From: CAYRVX01 sp964642165
GTDB taxonomy: Bacteria; Planctomycetota; Phycisphaerae; SM23-33
Length of the DNA: 17,806 nt
Direction of reading: 5' to 3'
Assembly: GCA_964642165.1 (NCBI GenBank)
Contig: CAZXOC010000147.1
Location: 1 to 17,806, forward strand
Positions 8,501-14,943 of this stretch are shown piece after piece. The notes under the pieces are model-generated. The model ran no database searches, had not been told where the DNA came from, and worked only from the letters and a program-made list of their open reading frames with translations. Each line of letters begins with the position of its first letter. Position 1 is the first letter of the stretch. Made by a program: the position numbers and the translations under genes.

Positions 8501-8913
8501 CGGTAGTGCACGGCCCAGGCGAACTGGCTGAGCTGGCCGCCCCTGGGGCCGCGAAGGCACTGCCGCCTGTGACGCTCCCAGTTGAACCCGCCCGCCGGCT
8601 CGAGCGCGAAGTCGGTGACCTTGTTGTCGAGCCAGACGACCGGGCGTCGCGGCGATGCCTCGGCGGGCAAGGCAGGTACACCCGGCAGCTTCGCGAAGGA
8701 CCGCCTCGCGCGGTCCACCCGCTGGCGCAGCTTCGCGTAGGACGAGTCGAACGCGAACAGGACGACCGCCCGCGCCTCGCTGCCCGGCTCGATCGCGCCC
8801 AGCGTCCACGTCAGGGCCCCGTCCACGTTGCCGGCGGAGTCCGTCGGTTGGGCGGGACACGTCCCCGCCAGCAGGAGCACCAGGACCGCACCGGCAGGGA
8901 CTCGCTCGATCAT
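5587..8913 (-). CDS. Exported diheme c-type protein with hydrazine-synthase-alpha-like propeller
   Basis: The product is 1108 residues, with its start at the ATG at 8911-8913 behind AAGGAAAGG; a signal peptide follows (MIERVPAGAVLVLLLAGTCPAQ). Residues from about 25 to 290 form a beta-rich domain I do not recognise. A charged helical stretch follows at about 290-420. From about 430 to 880 is a TolB/PD40-like propeller whose text (HDGPAFHLYEI, LPDGHIMFCTGRAHTYVR, SCGNEPDWLP, GLGHHNWFAG) resembles the middle domain of anammox hydrazine synthase alpha subunits. Two heme-binding motifs follow, CLGCH (908-912) and CGRCH (958-962), the second in a planctomycete cytochrome context (QPVLDRHCGRCH). 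Such homologues occur in planctomycetes without anammox, so hydrazine chemistry should not be assumed. An extracytoplasmic electron-transfer or redox role is likely. The protein is first in the minus-strand series. Confidence 0.85.
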   Translation of the reverse strand: MIERVPAGAVLVLLLAGTCPAQPTDSAGNVDGALTWTLGAIEPGSEARAVVLFAFDSSYAKLRQRVDRARRSFAKLPGVPALPAEASPRRPVVWLDNKVTDFALEPAGGFNWERHRRQCLRGPRGGQLSQFAWAVHYRPGAGRAPVRHAGPTVTGRATGEWPRVVRPVHRLPRGGALGESETPDGVLGIRIRAVIGAGSEAAIEFVLTNRGPRKLGDVRLSTYANLEANHDHENDYAALDRGLGGWVALDPQTGVCAAMTGLTPPDSGVSATYRNSEPWMRKGQGAPLAKWPAFEPPTGRELARLRKRVGRRGLPHAVAPEIADPVTPETRTLSPDEARALLEKDWLFQADNDPTPRRVADEVRWARELARRLARHARPPDLRRELADLDRLAGRLAGLKGSRASGASKALYLAVRRVKRRIVLANPRVDFTEVLFIDNPYPQGGEWPHQARHRNGTMAVPGGRLLVLDGLHPGGRIRKLAPDRPASFWRPDLSFDARKVLFCMKPHDGPAFHLYEIGLDPSTKLGAGGAGLRQLTDGPYDDLDPIYLPDGHIMFCTGRAHTYVRCMPYTQSYVLARCDGDGRNIYIVSCGNEPDWLPALLDDGRVIYSRWEYTDKALWRIQSLWTTNPDGTGVAAFWGNQSVWPDHLAEPRPIPGTRRIMFTGLGHHNWFAGCIGIIDPDKGFNFPDGLAKVTADLPWPESGNGPVDPVLTPRYHRSGRYDAYKTPYPLGEEDFLVSARSGGRFRLYLMDVHGNRELIYEGAHHVWHAMPVRPRQRPPALADRVAWPGTGKDRRPAQPGLFYSASVFEGVGDLPREKVRYLRVIRMDSKTYSTWNKTYRHSGPGISIIQEDGVKRILGTVPVHADGSVCFRAPPGKALHFQLLDGRFRCLHTMRSFTGVLPGEKRGCLGCHELMSAASPSRRGKALDGEPAELTPPPWGIESVSYERFCQPVLDRHCGRCHQGDGKGRKKLDLTLRPGHAFFKEPYLTLVGPAWTSPIRDRRRPGVGIAGCFNVEGFGQKDPKSYATVRPMTTLSIRSRLIEIASGGRHHGVKVAGEDLRRLIAWVDTYCPYRGDREVREVPDPVIAGLESLPVPPKVRSAPVIERP

Positions 8914-8968
8914 GTCGCCTTTCCTTCGCCGCCCGGCGGGGCGGGCGTTCGCTCTCCTCATCGGACAC

Positions 8969-8997
8969 ATTGTACCGTATCGGCAGGCGACGGGCAG
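8969..8997 (-). promoter_or_regulatory. Candidate promoter of the diheme propeller gene
   Basis: On the minus strand TACAAT (8969-8974) matches five of six -10 positions. A weak -35 candidate, CTGCCC (8992-8997), lies 17 bases upstream and matches three of six. The element sits about 55 bases before the ATG, in the divergent region between the two gene sets. Confidence 0.35.
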
Positions 8998-9030
8998 CGA
9001 TGCAGGCCGGCCTTCCAGCCGTCAGCCCAT

Positions 9031-9059
9031 GTGCAATCCGGAGCGGGGCCAGGTACACT
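9031..9059 (+). promoter_or_regulatory. Candidate promoter of the first alpha/beta hydrolase gene
   Basis: TACACT (9054-9059) resembles a -10 box. A weak -35 candidate, GTGCAA (9031-9036), is 17 bases upstream and matches three of six positions. A transcript start near 9066 would leave a leader of about 27 bases that includes the GGGAGAGGG ribosome-binding site. This is weak on its own; the divergent layout is the main support. Confidence 0.25.
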
Positions 9060-9092
9060 GGTCGGCCGAACCCGTTGGGAGAGGGCCTTTCC

Positions 9093-10094
9093 ATGAACGT
9101 CAGGAACATCGCCTGTGCGTCGTTGATCACCGCGTACGTCGTGGCCGGCGGCTTGCCGGCACAGGAGACGAAGGCGAAACCCCGCGGGAAGCGGACACGC
9201 AGGAAGCCGGCCGTCGCGATGCAGCCCACGAAGCAGATCGTCTACAAGACTACGGAGAATGCCGACGGCGCGGAGGTGAAGCTGCGGCTGCACGTCTTCG
9301 AGCCGCCCGGCCACAAGCCGTCGGACAAGCGGCCGACGGCCGTGTTCTTCTTCGGCGGCGGATGGGTCGGCGGCTCGCCGTCCCAGTTCTACGCGCACGG
9401 GAAGTACCTGGCGTCGCGCGGGATGCTGGCCGTCTCCGCCGAGTACCGCGTCCGCAGCCGCAACGGGACCACGCCGTTCGAGTGCGTCGCCGACGGCAAG
9501 AGCGCGATCCGCTACGTCCGGGCGCATGCCCGCGAGCTGGGGGCGGACCCCAACCGGATCGTCGCGGGGGGCGGCTCGGCCGGCGGGCACGTCGCCGCGG
9601 CCACGGGCACGCTGCCCGGGCTGGACGAGCCGTCCGAGGACGCCTCGGCCTCCTCGGCGCCCAACGCGATGGTGCTGTTCAACCCCGTGATCGACTGCGG
9701 GCCGGAGGGCAGCTACGGCCACGCGAGGGTCCGCGCGCGGTGGAAGGAGATCTGCCCCACGCACAACGTCTCGAAGAAGACGCCGCCGACCCTCCTCCTC
9801 CACGGCACGGGCGACAAGACCGTCCGCTACGCCGACGCCGAGGGATTCGTCAAGGCCGCCAAGGCCGCCGGCGCCCGCTGCGAGCTGATCGGCTACGAGG
9901 GCCAGGGGCACGGCTTCTTCAACTTCGGCCGCGGGGGCTACGACCACTTCATTCGCACGGTCGAGGCCGCGGATAAGTTCCTCGCCGGCCTGGGCTATCT
10001 GAAGGGCGAGCCCGCCGTCAAGGAGTTCGTCGCCAGGATGACCCGGCCCCAAGCGAAGCGGCCCGCGGCCTCGGCGGTGCCCGAGCGCGACTGA
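9093..10094 (+). CDS. Secreted alpha/beta hydrolase (esterase-like, acetyl-esterase/BD-FAE type)
   Basis: The product is 333 residues with an N-terminal signal peptide (to about residue 23, VVAGGLPAQ) followed by a strongly basic linker (KAKPRGKRTRRK). The fold is an alpha/beta hydrolase of the carbohydrate/acetyl esterase type. FFFGGGWVGG is the oxyanion-hole strand with Phe where many relatives have His. GGGSAGGH holds the nucleophile Ser162, HGTGDKTV holds Asp241, and GQGHGFF holds His273, so the triad is complete. Relatives remove acetyl or other acyl groups from polysaccharides or small esters; the substrate here is inferred from context only. It is the first of three plus-strand genes, 37 bases before the Kelch-like gene, so co-transcription is likely. 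The start is supported by GGGAGAGGG upstream and by the signal peptide. Confidence 0.88.
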   Translation: MNVRNIACASLITAYVVAGGLPAQETKAKPRGKRTRRKPAVAMQPTKQIVYKTTENADGAEVKLRLHVFEPPGHKPSDKRPTAVFFFGGGWVGGSPSQFYAHGKYLASRGMLAVSAEYRVRSRNGTTPFECVADGKSAIRYVRAHARELGADPNRIVAGGGSAGGHVAAATGTLPGLDEPSEDASASSAPNAMVLFNPVIDCGPEGSYGHARVRARWKEICPTHNVSKKTPPTLLLHGTGDKTVRYADAEGFVKAAKAAGARCELIGYEGQGHGFFNFGRGGYDHFIRTVEAADKFLAGLGYLKGEPAVKEFVARMTRPQAKRPAASAVPERD

Positions 10095-10131
10095 GCGCCC
10101 GCCGGCCGGGGGCCCGGAGAGGAGGACGCAG

Positions 10132-12435
10132 ATGAACGCGCTGACGTCGATCCGTCGCGGCGGGCTGCCGGTGCTCGTTCTCGGCCTGTCCGCCGTCGCC
10201 GCCGCCGACACGCCCCCCGGGACGTTCGTCCTCGTCGCCGGCGACGACGTCGGCGGGCACTACTTCAGCCAGGTGATCCACGCCCCGCCGATCCGCGGGA
10301 TCGTCACCTGGGGCACGCGGACGCACAGCAAGCCCATCCGCGCCCACGAGACGCAGCACTTCCTGCTCGGGAAGAACGCCTGGGTCGACGCCTGGCCGGC
10401 GGGCAAGCAGCAGGCCTGGGCCGGGAAGTTCCGCACCTGGCCGGACTGGAACATCTGCGCCCCCGTCGGCGAGTTCTACGAGCGCGACGGCGTCAGGATG
10501 CCGCGCCCGAACTGCAGCTTCTACCAGCTCTGCTGGGACGGCCACAACCGGCGGATCGTCTTCCACGTCGGCTCGATGACGTTCTCATACGACCCGGCCG
10601 GGCGCCGCTGGAAGCTCATCCACGCCCCCACCGTCGCCGACCAGCCGCCGGCCATGCTGATCTGGAGCAGCCTCTGCTACGACCCCGTGAACCGGCAGGT
10701 GCTGCTCTTCGGCGGCGGGGGCATCGACGCTCCCGACGGGCGGCCGCACACGTGGGCCCTCGACGTGACGACCGACACGTGGCGCCGCCTGAAGCTCGAC
10801 GTCGAGCCCCCCGCCCGGTGCAACTCGCGCATGGTCTACGACGCGCGGAACGAGCTCATCGTCCTGTTCGGCGGCGACGGGCAGGATCGCGGCCTGGCCG
10901 ACACGTGGGTCTTCGACATCCGCAAGCAGCAATGGCAAGAGAGGAAGCCCCCGCGGAGCCCCCACCCGCGCCATGGCCACGCGATGTGCTACCTGTCGAA
11001 GTCCGCGAAGGTGCTGCTCGTCGGCGGGCATCCCGTCTGCGACTACCGCTCGCAGGCGAAGCTCGCCCGGCAGACGTGGGTCTACGACGCGGCCGAGAAC
11101 ACCTGGACGCCGCTGGCCGTCGAGACGCCGAAGTCCCACTGGGCGTCGATGGAGAACATCCCCGGCACGGACGAGGTGATCCTCGTGACGGCCCACAAGT
11201 ACGATCACGGCCGCGAGACGTACCGCTTCCGCTACGACGCATCGATCCCGCGGGCCAAGCACAAGGGCGTGCCCCCCGGCACGGTCGCGCGGAAGACCGA
11301 GCGTACGAAGGCGTGGTACGCCGACCAGCCGCCCGCCGACGCGAGGGCCCACGCACGGTTGCTCGCATCGCTGCCGGCCAACGAGTGGGTCGAGGTCAAG
11401 CCGCCCAAGAGCGCCAAGGGGCGCACGTGGGGCACGGCGATCTTCGACACGGATCGCGGCATCGCGATGAAGTGGGGCGGCGGGCACAGCGGGTACCAGG
11501 GCACGGACATGGCGTTCTACGACGTGGCCGCCAACCGCTTCGCCATCGACCGCACGCCGGCGGTCACGCCCGACCCGTTCGAGCGCTGGGCCCGCCGACC
11601 GCACGGGCGGACGTTCTTCCAGCAGCCCTGGACCCGCCACATGCGACACACGTGCGCCTACGACCGCGCCCGGAAGGTGGGCGTCTTCTGCGACGCCGGC
11701 GGGTCGAGCTTCTACGACCGCGCGACCGACAGGATGGTCAAGCACACCTGGCTGTACGACCCGGCCGCGCGGAAGTGGCTCGAGCCCATCGCCCAGCCCT
11801 TCCCCGGCGGCGGGACGCTCTCGCCCATCGCCATCCCCACGCCGGCGGGCGTCCTGGCCTACCAGCACCTGCGGCGCTACGAACCGGAGCACCTCTGGCG
11901 GTTCGTCGGCCGGGCCGGCAGGCCGGACACCTGGGGCTGGGAGGAGATCAAGATCCGCGGCCCGGCGCGTCCGCGCCGACACGAGCACATGACGATCGTC
12001 TACGACACGAAGCGAGAGCGGCTGGTGTTCCTTTCGGCCGGGCGGCGTGAGCAACGCCGCGACCACCGCGGCGACGCCGCACCCGAGCTGTGGTTCTTCG
12101 ACATGAAGCAGCGCACCTGGGAGAGGAACCCGAAGCCCGCCCCCGGCGGGGTCGCCACGCGCGAGGCCGTCTACGTGCCCGAGGCCGACGCCATCCTCGC
12201 CTACGGCCCGGCGAGGAAGGACGACGCCGTCTGGACACGAGTGTATCTCTGTGCCGAGAACCGCTGGGTGCCCCTGCCGGTCCAGACGCCGCAGTACCTC
12301 GTGCACGAGGTCGCGCTGGTCTACGACCCGATCCACAAGGTCGCGCTGCTGCTCTGGCCGCCCGCCTTCGAGCGCGATATCCGCCCGCACCTCTTCCGAC
12401 TGGACACCGCCGCCCTGCCGCGAGCCAAGCGATAG
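10132..12435 (+). CDS. Secreted Kelch-like beta-propeller protein
   Basis: The product is 767 residues with a signal peptide (about 1-25, ending VAAA). The remainder repeats a Kelch-type pattern in which a hydrophobic strand and GG are followed by W-x-[YF]-D and a later Trp. Clear copies are LLFGGGGID (about 191) with HTWALDVTTDTW, VLFGGDGQD (about 245) with DTWVFDIRKQQW, LLVGGHP (about 295) with QTWVYDAAENTW, MKWGGGHSGY (about 447), a strand near 519 with HTWLYDPAARKW, and LWFFDMKQRTW (about 654). The length would allow two propellers, the second starting near residue 400. No catalytic residues or copper site are recognisable. Such proteins may bind glycans or proteins, or be enzymes like galactose oxidase, but neither can be claimed here. 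A GGAGAGGAGG ribosome-binding site precedes the ATG. Confidence 0.82.
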   Translation: MNALTSIRRGGLPVLVLGLSAVAAADTPPGTFVLVAGDDVGGHYFSQVIHAPPIRGIVTWGTRTHSKPIRAHETQHFLLGKNAWVDAWPAGKQQAWAGKFRTWPDWNICAPVGEFYERDGVRMPRPNCSFYQLCWDGHNRRIVFHVGSMTFSYDPAGRRWKLIHAPTVADQPPAMLIWSSLCYDPVNRQVLLFGGGGIDAPDGRPHTWALDVTTDTWRRLKLDVEPPARCNSRMVYDARNELIVLFGGDGQDRGLADTWVFDIRKQQWQERKPPRSPHPRHGHAMCYLSKSAKVLLVGGHPVCDYRSQAKLARQTWVYDAAENTWTPLAVETPKSHWASMENIPGTDEVILVTAHKYDHGRETYRFRYDASIPRAKHKGVPPGTVARKTERTKAWYADQPPADARAHARLLASLPANEWVEVKPPKSAKGRTWGTAIFDTDRGIAMKWGGGHSGYQGTDMAFYDVAANRFAIDRTPAVTPDPFERWARRPHGRTFFQQPWTRHMRHTCAYDRARKVGVFCDAGGSSFYDRATDRMVKHTWLYDPAARKWLEPIAQPFPGGGTLSPIAIPTPAGVLAYQHLRRYEPEHLWRFVGRAGRPDTWGWEEIKIRGPARPRRHEHMTIVYDTKRERLVFLSAGRREQRRDHRGDAAPELWFFDMKQRTWERNPKPAPGGVATREAVYVPEADAILAYGPARKDDAVWTRVYLCAENRWVPLPVQTPQYLVHEVALVYDPIHKVALLLWPPAFERDIRPHLFRLDTAALPRAKR

Positions 12436-12506
12436 CGCAACTCGCCAAGAAACCCCGCACGCGATCCGGCGATGAATCCAGGGAGGTCGCGCGGCTCGCG
12501 CCATCG

Positions 12507-12524
12507 CGGGGGGGTACCCCCCCG
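12507..12524. repeat. 18-bp perfect palindrome CGGGGGGGTACCCCCCCG
   Basis: Seven G and seven C tracts flank a central TA with C and G caps, giving an 18-bp perfect inverted repeat with no spacer. It lies in the 121-base gap between the Kelch-like gene and the second esterase, 32 bases before the esterase ATG. With no loop and no U tract it does not look like an intrinsic terminator. An operator, a cruciform or G-tract structure, or a chance GC tract are the alternatives. Confidence 0.6.
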
Positions 12525-12556
12525 GCCCGCGCAGCCGGCAAAGCAAGGAGCGAAAG

Positions 12557-13432
12557 ATGAACGGGTTTGCCTTGGCGGTGACCGCCGCGTCGTGTCTGCA
12601 CGTGGCGGCGGCACCGGGTGCTCCGAAGGCAGCGAAGGGGAAGGTCGTCCGGCTGTGGCCGGGCGCGCCGGCGACCGCACCGGCCGGGAAGGCCGAGCGG
12701 CGGGACGTCGTCCCCAGGAAGGCGGGTCGGACGATCACCAAGGTCACCAACGTCACGGACCCCACGATCACGATCGTGCGGCCGAAGGGGGCCGCCGAGG
12801 CGACGCCGGCGGTCGTCATCTGCCCCGGCGGCGGCTACGGCATCCTCGCCTGGGACCTGGAGGGCACGGAGATCGCCGAGTGGCTCAACTCGCTCGGCGT
12901 CACGGGCATCGTCCTGAAGTACCGCGTGCCCCGGCAGCGCGACGCCGCCTTCCAGGACGCCCAGCGCGCGGTGAGCCTCGTCCGCCACCGCGCCGGCGAG
13001 TGGGGCATCGACCCGCACAAGATCGGCATCCTGGGCTTCTCGGCCGGGGGTCACCTGGCCGCGCGGCTCTGCACGAACCACAGGGAACGCGCCTACGAGC
13101 CCCGCGACGACGCCGATCGGGTGAGCTGCCGACCCGACTTCGCCGTCCTGATCTACCCCGCGTACCTGGCCACGAAGGACGGCGCCGCCCTCGACACGGC
13201 CACGCTGCCCGTCGCGGCCGACACGCCCAGCACGTTCCTCGCTATCGCGTGCGGCGACAGGTTCACCCCCGGCGCCGTGCGGTACTTCCTGGCCCTGCGG
13301 AAGGCGAAGGTGCGCTCGGAGCTGCACGTCTTCCAGTTCGGCGGGCACGGCTGCGGGCTGCGCAAGGCGGACGCGAACGTCACGACCTGGCCCGCGCACT
13401 GCGCGCGGTGGATGGCGGGACTGGGTGTGGTG
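12557..13432 (+). CDS. Secreted alpha/beta hydrolase (acetyl xylan esterase-like), 3' end in assembly gap
   Basis: The frame gives 292 residues before entering the N run; the stop is not visible. Text near the end (TTWPAHCARWM) matches where this family normally finishes, so probably only a few residues are missing. A signal peptide spans about 1-19 (HVAAA). VICPGGGYGILAWDLEG is the oxyanion-hole region, GFSAGGH holds the nucleophile Ser162, CGDRF gives the likely acid Asp234, and FGGHGCG the catalytic His264. Relatives are called acetyl xylan esterases, BD-FAE or endo-1,4-xylanase-like esterases and remove acyl groups from plant or algal polysaccharides. It is a diverged relative of the hydrolase at 9093-10094. 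AAGGAG six bases before the ATG supports the start. It is third in the plus-strand series and converges on the PQQ-like gene. Confidence 0.88.
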
Positions 13433-13532
13433 NNNNNNNNNNNNNNNNNNNNNNNNNNNNNNNNNNNNNNNNNNNNNNNNNNNNNNNNNNNNNNNNNNNN
13501 NNNNNNNNNNNNNNNNNNNNNNNNNNNNNNNN
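13433..13532. other. Assembly gap of exactly 100 N
   Basis: The round length marks a placeholder, so the true distance between the flanking pieces is unknown. It lies between the convergent ends of the second esterase and the PQQ-like gene. Any open frame reading through it is not real evidence of coding. Confidence 0.99.
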
Positions 13533-13534
13533 CG

Positions 13535-13573
13535 TGGGCTTCTGTCTCGGGCTTTCGTACCGGGCTTCCGTCG
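13535..13573. repeat. Three contiguous degenerate 13-bp repeats at the gap edge
   Basis: TGGGCTTCTGTCT, CGGGCTTTCGTAC and CGGGCTTCCGTCG follow each other without spacing (13535-13547, 13548-13560, 13561-13573). The third unit matches each of the other two at 10 of 13 positions. They fill the intergenic stretch between the gap and the stop codon of the PQQ-like gene. A longer array may continue into the gap. Confidence 0.5.
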
Positions 13574-13575
13574 CG

Positions 13576-14901
13576 CTACCTCGCATTCGGTCCCCCCGCG
13601 GACAGGTCCGCGCAGATGAGCTCCCGATCGTTCCGCGCGAAGACGTGCTTGCGTGCGTAGGCGGGGTGCGCCCAGCAGACACCGCCGCGCTGGCGGAGCT
13701 GCTCGGTCGTGGGGTCGATGAGCTTGGCGCGCCCGATCTCGTGGAAACCCTTCGGCGAGAGCGTGCAGAGGATCAGCTCGCCGCGCTCGTTGAGCATCCA
13801 GATGCGCTCGCCGTTGCGGACCATGTGGATGTTGCTCCACCTGGCCTTCGGCGTGGCGGTCAGGTCCTCCCAGACGCGGTCGCCCGTGCGGGCGTCGAGA
13901 CAGCGGAGCTGGCCGTAGCTGTCCACGCCGTAGACGTGGTCGCCCTGGAGGACGGGCGTGGCGATCATGGCATGGAGCGCGTCCGTGTCGCGCTCGCTCC
14001 GCCCGCGGCGCCGCCAGAGCTTCTCCACGCGCGGCGGGGCCGACAGAAGCCGCAGCATGAGCGAGCCGTCGTAGAACGCAGTCACGAACAGCCGCTCGCC
14101 CTGCACGACGGGCGTCGGCACGTTGATGATCATCCGCGACGGCTTGAAGCCCCAGCGCCAGTGGACCCGCCCGGTGACGGGATCCAGCCCCGCCACGCTG
14201 TCGCCCGTCCAGCACACGAGCACGCGCGTCTCGCCCTGGCGAATGATGACCGGCGCGGAGTAGGACGCGCGATCGTCCAGCGCCCGCCACGTCTCCTTGC
14301 CCGTCTTCTTGTCGAACGCCACCACGCACGCCCCGTCCGCCCCGCCGATCTGCACGATGACCCGCTCGCCGTCCACCAGCGGCGCGGCGGCAATGCCCCA
14401 GACCGGCACGCGGGCCTGGTAGTCGGCGGCCAGGTTCCTCCGCCACAGCACGCGGCCGTCGTTGGCGTCGAGGCAGTGGAAGTGCCCCATCGTGCCCAGC
14501 GCGTAGGCCCGCCCGTCGTCGACGGACACCGACGCGCGCGGCCCGGCCGTGTAGCTGACACGCCTGTAGGGCGCGGCATACGCGCGCGACCAGAGCGGGC
14601 GCCCCGTCCGGGCATCGAAGCAGTGGACGCGTTCCGATTCCCGCGGCCGGGCGAGACGATCGGTGACGTAGACACGCCCGTCCGCCACGGTCGGCCCGCT
14701 GTAGCCGCTGGAGATCGGCGCCCGCCACGCCAGCTTGATGCGCTCGCGGGGGAGCTTGTCCAGGATGCCAGTCTCCCTCCAGACGCCGTCGCGCCCGGGC
14801 CCGCGCCACTGGGGCCAGTCGGCGGCGGCGGCGCGTCCCGGCGCCGCGAGTCCGACGGCCAGCCATGCCAGCGCGGCGACCTCGTGTGCGCTGCGCTTCA
14901 T
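13576..14901 (-). CDS. Secreted PQQ-like beta-propeller protein
   Basis: The product is 441 residues with a signal peptide (to about residue 27, GRAAAA). It then has the opening DWPQWRGPGRDG (28-39), well known in planctomycete outer-membrane or secreted propeller proteins. Repeated blades of the type A-x-D-x-x-T-G-x-x-x-W are visible: FDARTGRPLWSR, LDANDGRVLWRR, FDKKTGKETWRA, LDPVTGRVHWRW and LDARTGDRVWED. These are PQQ-type tryptophan-docking repeats, which also occur in BamB-like scaffolds that do not bind PQQ. Alcohol-dehydrogenase catalytic Asp/Glu sites and a vicinal Cys pair are not evident, so a dehydrogenase role is not supported. The ATG follows AAAGGAGGA. The gene lies 42 bases downstream of the sulfatase on the same strand, so the two are probably one transcript. 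Confidence 0.88.
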   Translation of the reverse strand: MKRSAHEVAALAWLAVGLAAPGRAAAADWPQWRGPGRDGVWRETGILDKLPRERIKLAWRAPISSGYSGPTVADGRVYVTDRLARPRESERVHCFDARTGRPLWSRAYAAPYRRVSYTAGPRASVSVDDGRAYALGTMGHFHCLDANDGRVLWRRNLAADYQARVPVWGIAAAPLVDGERVIVQIGGADGACVVAFDKKTGKETWRALDDRASYSAPVIIRQGETRVLVCWTGDSVAGLDPVTGRVHWRWGFKPSRMIINVPTPVVQGERLFVTAFYDGSLMLRLLSAPPRVEKLWRRRGRSERDTDALHAMIATPVLQGDHVYGVDSYGQLRCLDARTGDRVWEDLTATPKARWSNIHMVRNGERIWMLNERGELILCTLSPKGFHEIGRAKLIDPTTEQLRQRGGVCWAHPAYARKHVFARNDRELICADLSAGGPNAR

Positions 14902-14943
14902 CGTCGAGGTCCTCCTTTGTGCGGCCTCGGCGGCGACGCGGCC

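Noticed and set aside
5587..8913. True hydrazine synthase (anammox) subunit
   Set aside because: Only the propeller text is similar; partner subunits and other anammox genes are absent, and the N-terminal domain differs.
8914..8970. N-terminal extension of the diheme gene to 8970
   Set aside because: The extension is Arg-rich and precedes a proper ribosome-binding site and signal peptide start at 8913; it also overlaps the likely promoter.
5761..9096. 1111-codon plus-strand frame opposite the diheme gene
   Set aside because: It mirrors codon bias of the real gene and shows no signal peptide or motif.
13535..13573. CRISPR repeats
   Set aside because: The units are 13 bp, degenerate and contiguous with no spacers, so they are not CRISPR-like.
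13576..14901. PQQ-dependent alcohol dehydrogenase
   Set aside because: The protein has propeller repeats only, at 441 residues, and I see neither catalytic residues nor a heme or vicinal cysteine motif.
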